A stretch of 64,000 nucleotides of DNA from Mycolicibacterium holsaticum DSM 44478 = JCM 12374 (GTDB lineage: Bacteria > Actinomycetota > Actinomycetes > Mycobacteriales > Mycobacteriaceae). The DNA is taken from NCBI RefSeq assembly GCF_019645835.1, contig NZ_CP080998.1:1984001-2048000 (forward strand). The letters are read 5' to 3'. Shown here piece after piece: positions 44,691 through 52,217 of the stretch (the first letter of the stretch is position 1; each line of letters opens with the position of its first letter). Below the pieces are notes generated by a model, which worked only from the letters and a program-made list of their open reading frames with translations, had not been told where the DNA came from and searched no databases. A program made the position numbers and the translations under genes.

Positions 44691-45571
44691 CAGCTGGCCT
44701 CGACGCGGACGGGCCACAGCTTCCGCCGGACCAGTCCGGCGCCGGCGATGCCGCAGCGGCCAGGGGGTTTTTCACCAGCCGCTACGGCAACACGAAGCTG
44801 CGCGTCGGGGTCGCCACGACGTGGCTGTCGATCATCGTGCTGATGCCGCTCGCGGCGATCGTGTGGCAATCCGCAGGCGGCGGGTGGGAGGCGTTCTGGC
44901 AGGCGATCACCTCCAACGGCGCCATCCAGTCGTTCCGGGTCACGCTGACCGTCTCGTTCGCGGTCGCGGTGATCAACTTGTTCTTCGGGCTGCTGGTGGC
45001 CTGGGTGCTCACCCGCGACGACTTCGTCGGCAAACGGTTGGTCGACGCGATCATCGACCTGCCGTTCGCCCTGCCCACCATCGTGGCGAGCCTGGTGATG
45101 CTGGCGCTCTACGGGCCGAACAGCCCGGTGGGAATCCACATCCAGCACACCAAGTGGGGCGTGGGCGTCGCGCTGCTGTTCGTCACGCTGCCGTTCGTGG
45201 TGCGCTCGGTGCAACCGGTGATCCTGGAGTTGGACCGCGAGGTCGAGGAAGCCGCGGCGTCACTGGGCGCCGACAACTTCACGATCTTCCGGCTGGTGAT
45301 GCTGCCCGCGCTGCTGCCGTCCCTGCTTTCCGGGGCGGGGCTGGCGTTCTCCCGCGCGATCGGTGAGTACGGTTCGGTCGTGCTGATCGGCGGCGCGGTG
45401 CCCGGCGAGTCCGAGGTGTCCTCGCAGTACATCCGCACGTTGATCGAGTTCGACGACCGCACCGGCGCGGCCGCGGTGTCGATTGTGCTGCTGACGATCT
45501 CGTTCGTCGTGCTGTTCATCCTGCGCACCATCGGGTCGCGGGCCGCCAAGCGCCAGGAGTTGGTGACGTGA
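44687..45571 (+). CDS. cysT: Sulfate ABC transporter permease CysT
   Basis: A 294-residue permease with six membrane helices after a hydrophilic 50-residue N-terminus. The EAA loop is EEAAASLGADNFTIFRLVMLP (about 185-205), where the CysA ATPase docks. ATG 44687 overlaps subI by ATGA; the stop overlaps the cysW GTG. Confidence 0.95.
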   Translation: MTAGLDADGPQLPPDQSGAGDAAAARGFFTSRYGNTKLRVGVATTWLSIIVLMPLAAIVWQSAGGGWEAFWQAITSNGAIQSFRVTLTVSFAVAVINLFFGLLVAWVLTRDDFVGKRLVDAIIDLPFALPTIVASLVMLALYGPNSPVGIHIQHTKWGVGVALLFVTLPFVVRSVQPVILELDREVEEAAASLGADNFTIFRLVMLPALLPSLLSGAGLAFSRAIGEYGSVVLIGGAVPGESEVSSQYIRTLIEFDDRTGAAAVSIVLLTISFVVLFILRTIGSRAAKRQELVT

Positions 45572-46380
45572 CCCTGTCGCCCGCGGTGCGCTACCTGCTG
45601 CGCTTTTTGGCGCTGGGCTACCTGCTGTTCCTGCTGGTGGTGCCGGTCGGCTTGATTCTGTGGCGCACCTTCGAGCCCGGGGTGGGCGAGTTCATCGCGT
45701 CCATCAGCACCCCGGCAGCCATTTCGGCGTTGCGCCTGTCGCTGATCGTCGTCGCGATCGTGGTGCCCCTCAACGTGATCTTCGGGGTGCCCACCGCATT
45801 GGTGTTGGCGCGCAACCGGTTCCGAGGGAAAAGCCTGCTGCAGGCGGTGATCGACCTGCCGTTCGCGGTGTCTCCGGTGGTGGTCGGTGTCGCGTTGATC
45901 CTGTTGTGGGGCTCGGCCGGGGCGCTGGGGTTCGTCGAGAACGACCTCGGCATCAAGATCATCTTCGGGTTTCCCGGCATCGTGCTCGCCAGCATCTTCG
46001 TCACCGTCCCGTACGTCATCCGCGAGGTCGAACCGGTGCTGCACGAGCTGGGCACCGACCAGGAGGAAGCCGCCTCGACACTGGGATCGAGCGCGTGGCA
46101 GACGTTCCGGCTGGTCACGCTGCCCTCGATCAAGTGGGGGCTGATGTACGGGGTGGTGTTGACCGTCGCGCGCACGCTCGGCGAATACGGCGCCGTGATC
46201 ATGGTGTCGTCGAACCTGCCGGGGATATCGCAGACGTTGACGCTGCTGGTGTCCGACCGCCACACCCGCGGCAACGAGTACGGCGCCTACGCGATCTCCA
46301 CGCTGCTGATGACGGTCGCAGTCGTCGTCCTGGTGGTCCAGGTGCTACTCGACGTCCGCCGCGCGAAACTGGACACCTGA
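45568..46380 (+). CDS. cysW: Sulfate ABC transporter permease CysW
   Basis: A 270-residue partner permease with six helices and the EAA loop EEAASTLGSSAWQTFRLVTLP (about 168-188). The GTG at 45568 overlaps the cysT stop (GTGA). It forms the transmembrane channel with CysT. Confidence 0.95.
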   Translation: MTLSPAVRYLLRFLALGYLLFLLVVPVGLILWRTFEPGVGEFIASISTPAAISALRLSLIVVAIVVPLNVIFGVPTALVLARNRFRGKSLLQAVIDLPFAVSPVVVGVALILLWGSAGALGFVENDLGIKIIFGFPGIVLASIFVTVPYVIREVEPVLHELGTDQEEAASTLGSSAWQTFRLVTLPSIKWGLMYGVVLTVARTLGEYGAVIMVSSNLPGISQTLTLLVSDRHTRGNEYGAYAISTLLMTVAVVVLVVQVLLDVRRAKLDT

Positions 46381-46407
46381 GTTCTACGCCATGAGGAGAC
46401 GATTGCC

Positions 46408-47478
46408 GTGACCACCCGGACGACCACTGCGATCACCGTGCGCGCCGTCAACAAGCGCTACGGCGACTTCGCGGCGCTGGACAACGTCGACTTCGACGTG
46501 CCGTCGGGGTCGCTGACCGCGCTGCTCGGCCCCAGCGGTTCGGGTAAGTCGACCCTGCTGCGCGCGATCGCCGGGCTGGACCGGCCCGACACCGGGACCA
46601 TCACGATCAACGGCCGTGATGTCACCAAGGTGCCCCCGCAACGCCGCGGCATCGGCTTTGTGTTCCAGCACTACGCGGCGTTCAAGCATCTGACCGTGCG
46701 CGACAACGTGGCGTTCGGGCTGAAGATCCGCAGGCGGCCCAAGGCCGAGATCAAGGAGAAGGTCGACAACCTGCTGGAAGTGGTGGGGCTGGCCGGTTTC
46801 CAGACCCGATACCCCAATCAGCTCTCCGGCGGGCAACGGCAGCGCATGGCGCTGGCGCGCGCGCTCGCGGTGAACCCGCAGGTGCTGCTGCTCGACGAGC
46901 CGTTCGGCGCGCTGGACGCCAAGGTCCGGGAGGACCTGCGGGTCTGGCTGCGACGGCTGCACGAGGAGGTGCACGTCACGACCGTGCTGGTCACCCACGA
47001 CCAGTCCGAAGCGCTGGACGTGGCCGATCGCATCGCGGTGCTGAACAAGGGTCGTATCGAGCAGGTCGGTTCTCCGACAGAGGTTTACGACGAGCCCGCG
47101 AACGCGTTCGTGATGTCGTTTCTGGGCGCGGTGTCGTCGCTGAACGGCAGCCTGGTGCGCCCGCACGACATCCGCGTCGGGCGCAATCCGGAGATGGCCA
47201 TCGCGGCAAGCGACGACACCATCGCCGCCACCGGCGTGGTGCGGGCGACCATCGACCGGATCGTGATGCTGGGCTTCGAGGTTCGCGTCGAGCTCACCAA
47301 CGCCGCGTCGCACACCTCGTTCACCGCGCAGATCACCCGTGGCGACGCCGAGGCGCTCGCGTTGAAAGAGGGCGACACCGTCTACGTTCGGGCCACCCGT
47401 GTGCCCGCGATACCGGCCGCTTCGTCAATACCCAAGGCCGACAACGCCGATGATGACGAGGCGCTGACGACGGCGTGA
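46408..47478 (+). CDS. cysA: Sulfate ABC transporter ATP-binding protein CysA
   Basis: A 356-residue ATPase with Walker [10 protein letters not shown] (about 40), Q-loop FVFQHYAAF, signature LSGGQRQRM, Walker [13 protein letters not shown] and an H-loop in [11 protein letters not shown]. Residues after about 240 form the TOBE-like regulatory domain. GTG 46408 is 27 bases after cysW. It ends one base from the stop of the convergent chelatase gene, so no terminator fits between them. Confidence 0.95.
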   Translation: MTTRTTTAITVRAVNKRYGDFAALDNVDFDVPSGSLTALLGPSGSGKSTLLRAIAGLDRPDTGTITINGRDVTKVPPQRRGIGFVFQHYAAFKHLTVRDNVAFGLKIRRRPKAEIKEKVDNLLEVVGLAGFQTRYPNQLSGGQRQRMALARALAVNPQVLLLDEPFGALDAKVREDLRVWLRRLHEEVHVTTVLVTHDQSEALDVADRIAVLNKGRIEQVGSPTEVYDEPANAFVMSFLGAVSSLNGSLVRPHDIRVGRNPEMAIAASDDTIAATGVVRATIDRIVMLGFEVRVELTNAASHTSFTAQITRGDAEALALKEGDTVYVRATRVPAIPAASSIPKADNADDDEALTTA

Positions 47479-47479
47479 G

Positions 47480-48184
47480 CTAGGCCGCGATGTCGGCGGT
47501 GGTGCGCGCGTCGAAGCGGTCCAGCACCGTGGCGGCGACGAGGTTGTGCGAGCCCAGCGGCTCGGCCATCGAAATACCGTGTGCGCCAGCGTAGTCGGCT
47601 ATACGGTCGGTGATCCGGCCGTGCGCCAAGAACCACGGGGCGATCACCAGGCGTCGTGCACCTTGGGCGCGCAGCAGTTGCGCGGTGTCGTGAACGCTGG
47701 GATACGGCCCGGTGGCGAACGCCACTTCGGCGCCCACCCAACGGGTTCCGGCGTGCAACGTCTGCGCGACGGCCGCGGTGTGCGCGTTTGCGGTGGCGCT
47801 CGACGAACCGACGGCGACCACGATCACCCCGAGGCCGTCGTCGTCGGGAGACACCCCGCTCTCGGCGAGGCGCTGCCGCAACACCGACAGCAGCGACAGG
47901 TCCTGGCCGAGCACTTCGGCCTGTACCACGTTCGCCCCCGAGGCTTCGATCACCGCGGGCAGGTCGATGCGGGCATGGTAGGCGTCGGCGAGCAGGAACG
48001 GCACCACGATTCCGTGGCCGGGCACGCCGGCGAGCACATCGCCCAGGCTCGGTGCGGCTTTCTCCAGGAACGCCGGACGCACGTCCAGCCACGGCCGCAG
48101 CCGCCGGATGCGGCCTGCCACCGCGTGCGTCACCGCGGCCGAGCGCGGATCGACGCTGCCGTGCGCCGTGAGGATGAGCGTCAC
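47480..48184 (-). CDS. SirB/CbiX-type chelatase
   Basis: A 234-residue class II chelatase made of two CbiX-like halves: residues about 1-115 open LILTAHGSVDPRSAAVTHAV with the metal-binding His in TAHGS, and about 120-225 contain VVAVGSSS and APWFLAHGR. In sulfur operons these proteins insert iron into sirohydrochlorin to make siroheme, the cofactor of the sulfite reductase encoded in the same operon. Gene order sirA-cysH-chelatase equals Rv2391-Rv2393. GTG 48184 is seven bases after cysH. Cobalt specificity cannot be excluded. Confidence 0.88.
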   Translation of the reverse strand: MTLILTAHGSVDPRSAAVTHAVAGRIRRLRPWLDVRPAFLEKAAPSLGDVLAGVPGHGIVVPFLLADAYHARIDLPAVIEASGANVVQAEVLGQDLSLLSVLRQRLAESGVSPDDDGLGVIVVAVGSSSATANAHTAAVAQTLHAGTRWVGAEVAFATGPYPSVHDTAQLLRAQGARRLVIAPWFLAHGRITDRIADYAGAHGISMAEPLGSHNLVAATVLDRFDARTTADIAA

Positions 48185-48191
48185 GACGACC

Positions 48192-48896
48192 TCACGAGGC
48201 GTGCAGCCCGCATTCCGTCTTGGCGGTGCCTGCCCAGCGACCGCTGCGCGGGTCGGCGCCCTCGACCGGCTTGGCCGTGCACGGAGCGCAGCCGATCGAG
48301 GGATAGCCCTCGTAGACAAGGGGATTGACCAGGATGCCGTTGGCGTCGATGTAGTTCTGCATGTCTTCGTCGGTCCACGCCGCCAACGGGTTGATCTTCA
48401 CCAGGCCGAACGCCTTGTCCCAGCTGATCAGCGGTGCGTTGGCCCGCGTCGGCGCCTCGACCCGCCGGATGCCGGTGACCCACGCCGAATATCCGCGCAG
48501 CGCCTTGCTCAACGGCTCGACCTTGCGCATCCGGCAGCATTCGTTGGGTTCGCGGGCGAACAGGTCCTTGCCGAACAGCTCGTCCTGTTTGGCCACGGAG
48601 TTCTCCGGCGTGACGTTGATCACCTTCACGTCGTAGACGGCTTCGACGGCGTCGCGGGTGCCGATGGTTTCCACGAAGTGATAGCCGGTGTCCAGGAACA
48701 ACACGTCCACCCCGGGGCGCACCTTGGCGGCCAGATCGACCAGCACCGCGTCCTGCATGTTGGACGCCACGATGTAGTCGCCGCGGAAGTGCTCGTCGGT
48801 CCAGCGCAGCAGGTCAACGGCGCTGGCGCCGTCGAGTTCCCTGGCGCCGCGCTCGGCCAGTGCCTGCAGATCGGTGTCTGAAGAAAGGTCGGTCAT
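48192..48896 (-). CDS. cysH: Adenylyl-sulfate (APS) reductase
   Basis: A 234-residue APS/PAPS reductase. The [4Fe-4S] cluster cysteines (CC in ECCRMRKVEPL and CAPC in IGCAPCTAKP) mark it as the APS-reducing, thioredoxin-dependent type. The catalytic Cys is in the C-terminal ECGLH, and VDVLFLDTGYHFVET is the nucleotide-binding part. It converts APS to sulfite, which SirA then reduces. ATG 48896 (MTDLSSDTD) is 28 bases after sirA. Confidence 0.95.
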   Translation of the reverse strand: MTDLSSDTDLQALAERGARELDGASAVDLLRWTDEHFRGDYIVASNMQDAVLVDLAAKVRPGVDVLFLDTGYHFVETIGTRDAVEAVYDVKVINVTPENSVAKQDELFGKDLFAREPNECCRMRKVEPLSKALRGYSAWVTGIRRVEAPTRANAPLISWDKAFGLVKINPLAAWTDEDMQNYIDANGILVNPLVYEGYPSIGCAPCTAKPVEGADPRSGRWAGTAKTECGLHAS

Positions 48897-48924
48897 CTGT
48901 GCCTTCCGTTGGTCGCCCGTGCGC

Positions 48925-50601
48925 TCATCGCAAATCGGCCTCGTCGGCCCGCATCGCCCAGGTAGCGAAACGCTCACCCTGGTCGCGTTGTTTCACGAAG
49001 TTGCGGACGATCCGCTCGATGTAGTCGCCCAGTTCGGCGTCGGTGACCTTGTGCTTGCGCAACTTGCGGCCGAAACCGCTGTCCACGCCCAGGCTGCCGC
49101 CCAGGTGGACCTGGAATCCGGGCACGGTGTTGCCGTTGCCGTCGTCGACCATCTGGCCCTTGAACCCGATATCGGAGGTCTGGATGCGGGCGCAGGAGTT
49201 GGGGCAGCCGTTGATGCCGATGGTGATCGGCACGTCCAGTTGGGCGTTGATGTCGTCGAGGCGTCGCTCCAACTCGGGCGCCATCACCTGGGCGCGGCCC
49301 CGGGTTTCGGCGAACGACAGTTTGCAGAACTCGATGCCGGTGCACGCCATCAGGTTGCGCCGCCAGTGCGACGGCCGCGCGGGCAGACCGAGCTTGTCCA
49401 GCCCCGCCGTCAGCTCGTCGACCTTGTCGTCGGGCACGTCGAGGATGATGACCTTCTGGTACGGGGTGAATCGGATGCGGTCGGAGCCGACCTGCTCGGC
49501 CAGGTCCGCGATCGCGCACAGCACCGTGCCCGACACCCGCCCGGCGATCGGCGAGACGCCGACCGCGTTGAGGCCGTTCTTCAGCCGCTGCACGCCGACG
49601 TGGTCGATGGCGTGGGGCACCGGCTCGGGCGCCGGGCCGTCGATGAGTTTGCGGCCCAGGTACTCCTGTTCGAGAACTTCCCGGAACTTCTCCACACCCC
49701 AGTCCTTGACCAGGAACTTCAGCCGGGCCTTGGAGCGCAGCCTGCGGTACCCGTAGTCGCGGAACACCGAGGTCACGCCCGCCCACACCTCGGGCACCTC
49801 ATCCAGCGGCACCCAGACGCCGAGGCGTTGGGCCAGCATCGGGTTGACCGACAGGCCGCCGCCGACCCACAGGTCCAGGCCGGGCCCGTGTTCGGGATGG
49901 TTGACGCCCACGAACGACACGTCGTTGATCTCGTGCGGAATGTCCTGCAGGCCCGAGATCGCGGTCTTGTACTTGCGCGGCAGGTTGGAGAATTCGGGGT
50001 TGCCGATGTAGCGCCGCACGATCTCGTCGAGCGCGGGCTGCGCGTTGAGGACCTCGTCGACCGAATCGCCGGCCAGCGGCGAACCGAGCATGCCGCGGGG
50101 GCAGTCGCCGCACGCCTCGGTGGTGCCCAGGCCGACGGCGTCCAGGCGGCGCCAGATCTCGGGCACGTTCTCGATCTCGATCCAGTGGTACTGCAGGTTC
50201 TCGCGGTTGGTGAGGTCGGCGGTGTCGCGGGCGAAGTCGATCGAGATCTGGCCCAGGGTGCGGATGGTTTCGACCGAATGCGCCTTGCCGTCGGAGCGCA
50301 CCCGCATCATCAGGTACTTGGCTTCCAGGATTTCGGCGTTCTCGTCACCGGTCCAGGTGCCGTCGTAGCCCTCCGCGCGCTGCGTGTAGAGCCCCATCCA
50401 GCGGAACCGGCCCCGCAGATCGGTGAGGTCGATGCCGTCGAAACCGGTCTTGGAGTAGATGTCGATGATGCGGTCACGCACGTTGAGCGCGTCGTCGTCC
50501 TTCTTGAACTGCTCGGTGGGGTTGAGCGGTTCCCGGTCCCCGAGAGCCCACTGGCCTTCGGCGCGAGGCGCACGGGCTGGTCTTGGGTTTGCCTGAGTCA
50601 T
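48925..50601 (-). CDS. sirA: Ferredoxin-dependent assimilatory sulfite reductase
   Basis: A 558-residue siroheme/[4Fe-4S] reductase with two ferrodoxin-like half repeats. The cluster and siroheme ligands are CTGIEFC and NGCPNSCAR, and ENLQYHWIE...GLGTTEACGDCPRG forms part of the active site. It reduces sulfite to sulfide with six electrons. Relatives include M. tuberculosis SirA/NirA. ATG 50601 follows GAAGGAG, and that Shine-Dalgarno lies inside a small hairpin. The transcript begins with a polycysteine leader ORF about 120 bases upstream. Confidence 0.95.
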   Translation of the reverse strand: MTQANPRPARAPRAEGQWALGDREPLNPTEQFKKDDDALNVRDRIIDIYSKTGFDGIDLTDLRGRFRWMGLYTQRAEGYDGTWTGDENAEILEAKYLMMRVRSDGKAHSVETIRTLGQISIDFARDTADLTNRENLQYHWIEIENVPEIWRRLDAVGLGTTEACGDCPRGMLGSPLAGDSVDEVLNAQPALDEIVRRYIGNPEFSNLPRKYKTAISGLQDIPHEINDVSFVGVNHPEHGPGLDLWVGGGLSVNPMLAQRLGVWVPLDEVPEVWAGVTSVFRDYGYRRLRSKARLKFLVKDWGVEKFREVLEQEYLGRKLIDGPAPEPVPHAIDHVGVQRLKNGLNAVGVSPIAGRVSGTVLCAIADLAEQVGSDRIRFTPYQKVIILDVPDDKVDELTAGLDKLGLPARPSHWRRNLMACTGIEFCKLSFAETRGRAQVMAPELERRLDDINAQLDVPITIGINGCPNSCARIQTSDIGFKGQMVDDGNGNTVPGFQVHLGGSLGVDSGFGRKLRKHKVTDAELGDYIERIVRNFVKQRDQGERFATWAMRADEADLR

Positions 50602-50607
50602 GGGTTT

Positions 50608-50624
50608 GGCTCCTTCGTGGAGCC
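50608..50624 (-). promoter_or_regulatory. Hairpin masking the sirA Shine-Dalgarno
   Basis: On the transcript GGCTCC-ACGAA-GGAGCC forms a 6-bp stem whose right arm contains the sirA Shine-Dalgarno GAAGGAG. It lies between the polycysteine ORF and the sirA start and could serve as the attenuating structure. Confidence 0.55.
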
Positions 50625-50720
50625 GGCGTTGGGACCGCGCATTCACCGGTGAGCTGACCGGCAGCGCAGATCCGGCGGCCAGCTAGAAGTGTTGGTTGGG
50701 CTGGGTCCGAAATCAGCGCG

Positions 50721-50813
50721 TCAAGGCAGACAACAACAGGTACAGACGCGCTTGAAATCGACGTGCCGACGCGCCACCAGCGAAATGCGGGGGAAGATGC
50801 GTGCGGCAGTCAC
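50721..50813 (-). CDS. Leaderless polycysteine leader peptide upstream of sirA-cysH
   Basis: A 30-codon ORF from GTG 50813: MTAARIFPRISLVARRHV...ending VCTCCCLP, with Cys codons TGT ACC TGT TGT TGT near the stop. The -10 CACAAT ends seven bases before the GTG, so the message starts at the start codon. It has the same length and design as the leader of subI, and corresponds to known cysteine-responsive attenuator ORFs of M. smegmatis. The rest of the 303-base gap (50602-50904) holds the hairpin at 50608-50624, about 96 bases of leader without other recognisable features, and the divergent hemW promoter. Confidence 0.85.
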   Translation of the reverse strand: MTAARIFPRISLVARRHVDFKRVCTCCCLP

Positions 50814-50820
50814 GACGCCA

Positions 50821-50826
50821 ATTGTG
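50821..50826 (-). promoter_or_regulatory. -10 element of the sirA operon
   Basis: CACAAT on the minus strand (ATTGTG on plus), seven bases upstream of the leader-ORF GTG; five of six bases agree with TATAAT-type hexamers apart from the first. No convincing -35. Confidence 0.5.
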
Positions 50827-50904
50827 CCATGAACTACGCCGTGTGCACTAACCGGGCGATATTTGCGCTCAAGGTGAGCAGAAGTCGTCTGGGAAACTGG
50901 CCCT

Positions 50905-52080
50905 ATGACCGTCCGAACCGCGCCCGTGACACTGCCGGGCCTGGCCGCCACACCGGGGGGCGCGTTCGGCATCTACGTGCACGTGCCGTTCTGCGCGTCG
51001 CGCTGCGGATACTGCGACTTCAACACCTACACACCGGCCGAGCTGGGCGGGGCGAACCCGGACGGATTCCTGGCCGGGCTGCGTACCGAGCTGCGCCTGG
51101 CCGCCGCCCAGCTGGGGTCGCCGCCGGCGGTCGACACCGTATTCGTCGGGGGCGGCACCCCGTCGCTGCTGGGCGGCGCGGGCCTGGCGGTGGTGCTCGC
51201 GGCGATCCGCGAGCATTTCGTCCTGGCTCCCGACGCCGAGGTCACCACCGAGGCCAACCCCGAGTCCACCTCGCCGGAGTTCTTCGCGCAGCTGCGCGCC
51301 GCGGGGTTCACCCGGGTGTCGCTGGGCATGCAGTCGACCGCTGCGCACGTGCTGGCGGTGCTCGACCGGGTGCACTCGCCGGGCCGCGCCCTCGACGCCG
51401 CCCGCGAAGCCAGCGCCGCCGGGTTCGCGCACGTCAACCTCGATTTGATCTACGGCACGCCGGGGGAGAGCGACGGCGATCTGCTGCGCTCGATCGAGGC
51501 CGCCGTCGACGCGGGTGTCGACCACGTATCCGGGTACGCGCTGGTGATCGAGGACGGCACCGCGATGGCGCGCCGGGTGCGTCGCGGCGAGCTCACCACA
51601 CCCGACAACGACGAGCTGGCGCACCGGTACGAGCTGCTCGACGCGCAGCTGTCGGCGGCCGGGTTCGGTTGGTACGAGGTGTCGAACTGGTGTCGGCCCG
51701 GCGGTGAGTGCCGGCACAACATCGGCTACTGGAACGGCGGTCAATGGTGGGGCGCCGGGCCGGGGGCGCACGGTTACGTCGGTGCGACCCGGTGGTGGAA
51801 TATCAAGCACCCCAACGCTTATGCCCAAGCGCTGGATGCCGGGCAGCTGCCGGTGGCCGACTACGAGCTGCTCGACGACGGCATCCGCCACACCGAGGAC
51901 GTCATGCTGCGGGTGCGACTGCGCGACGGGTTGCCGGTGGCGCTGCTGAGCCAGGCCGAACGCCGCCGCGCCGCCACCGTCGTCGACGACGGGCTCGCGA
52001 CCATGCAGGCCGACCGGTTGGTGCTCACCGACCGCGGCCGCCTGTTGGCCGACGCGGTCGTGCGCGCGGTGCTCGACTAG
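50905..52080 (+). CDS. hemW: Radical SAM heme chaperone HemW
   Basis: A 391-residue radical SAM protein. The cluster motif is CASRCGYCDF (CxxxCxxC), followed by GGGTPSLL and TEANPES. HemW proteins resemble oxygen-independent coproporphyrinogen oxidase HemN but lack its activity and deliver heme. The gene is next to the sulfite reductase operon, as Rv2388c is near sirA in M. tuberculosis. ATG 50905; promoter shared in the 91-bp divergent gap with the sirA leader. Confidence 0.92.
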   Translation: MTVRTAPVTLPGLAATPGGAFGIYVHVPFCASRCGYCDFNTYTPAELGGANPDGFLAGLRTELRLAAAQLGSPPAVDTVFVGGGTPSLLGGAGLAVVLAAIREHFVLAPDAEVTTEANPESTSPEFFAQLRAAGFTRVSLGMQSTAAHVLAVLDRVHSPGRALDAAREASAAGFAHVNLDLIYGTPGESDGDLLRSIEAAVDAGVDHVSGYALVIEDGTAMARRVRRGELTTPDNDELAHRYELLDAQLSAAGFGWYEVSNWCRPGGECRHNIGYWNGGQWWGAGPGAHGYVGATRWWNIKHPNAYAQALDAGQLPVADYELLDDGIRHTEDVMLRVRLRDGLPVALLSQAERRRAATVVDDGLATMQADRLVLTDRGRLLADAVVRAVLD

Positions 52081-52164
52081 GGCGGCACCACTTCCGACCT
52101 GCGCTCCGTAGTTGCCAAATATCACCGACGGTGTGCAAATATGGGCGCCATGGCGCGTCACTTG

Positions 52165-52183
52165 TTAGGCAAGGCTATCCAGA
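52165..52183. promoter_or_regulatory. IdeR (iron) box upstream of the PKS gene
   Basis: TTAGGCAAGGCTATCCAGA agrees with the IdeR consensus TTAGGTTAGSCTAACCTAA at 14 of 19 positions and overlaps a possible -10 TATCCA (52176-52181). Upstream are a 12-bp palindrome GCGCCATGGCGC (52145-52156) and two CAAATAT repeats 20 bases apart (52116 and 52136). IdeR-Fe represses siderophore genes. Confidence 0.6.
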
Positions 52184-52217
52184 CTACTGGGCCTGTTTGT
52201 GGCGGCCGGATTCTTTC

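Noticed and set aside
48874..50652. 592-codon open frame on the plus strand opposite sirA
   Set aside because: Antisense of a conserved sulfite reductase; no start signal or family.
51708..52217. Upstream in-frame extension of the PKS gene
   Set aside because: It overlaps hemW in another frame and crosses the IdeR box and promoter region; GTG 52218 sits exactly at the conserved PKS start.
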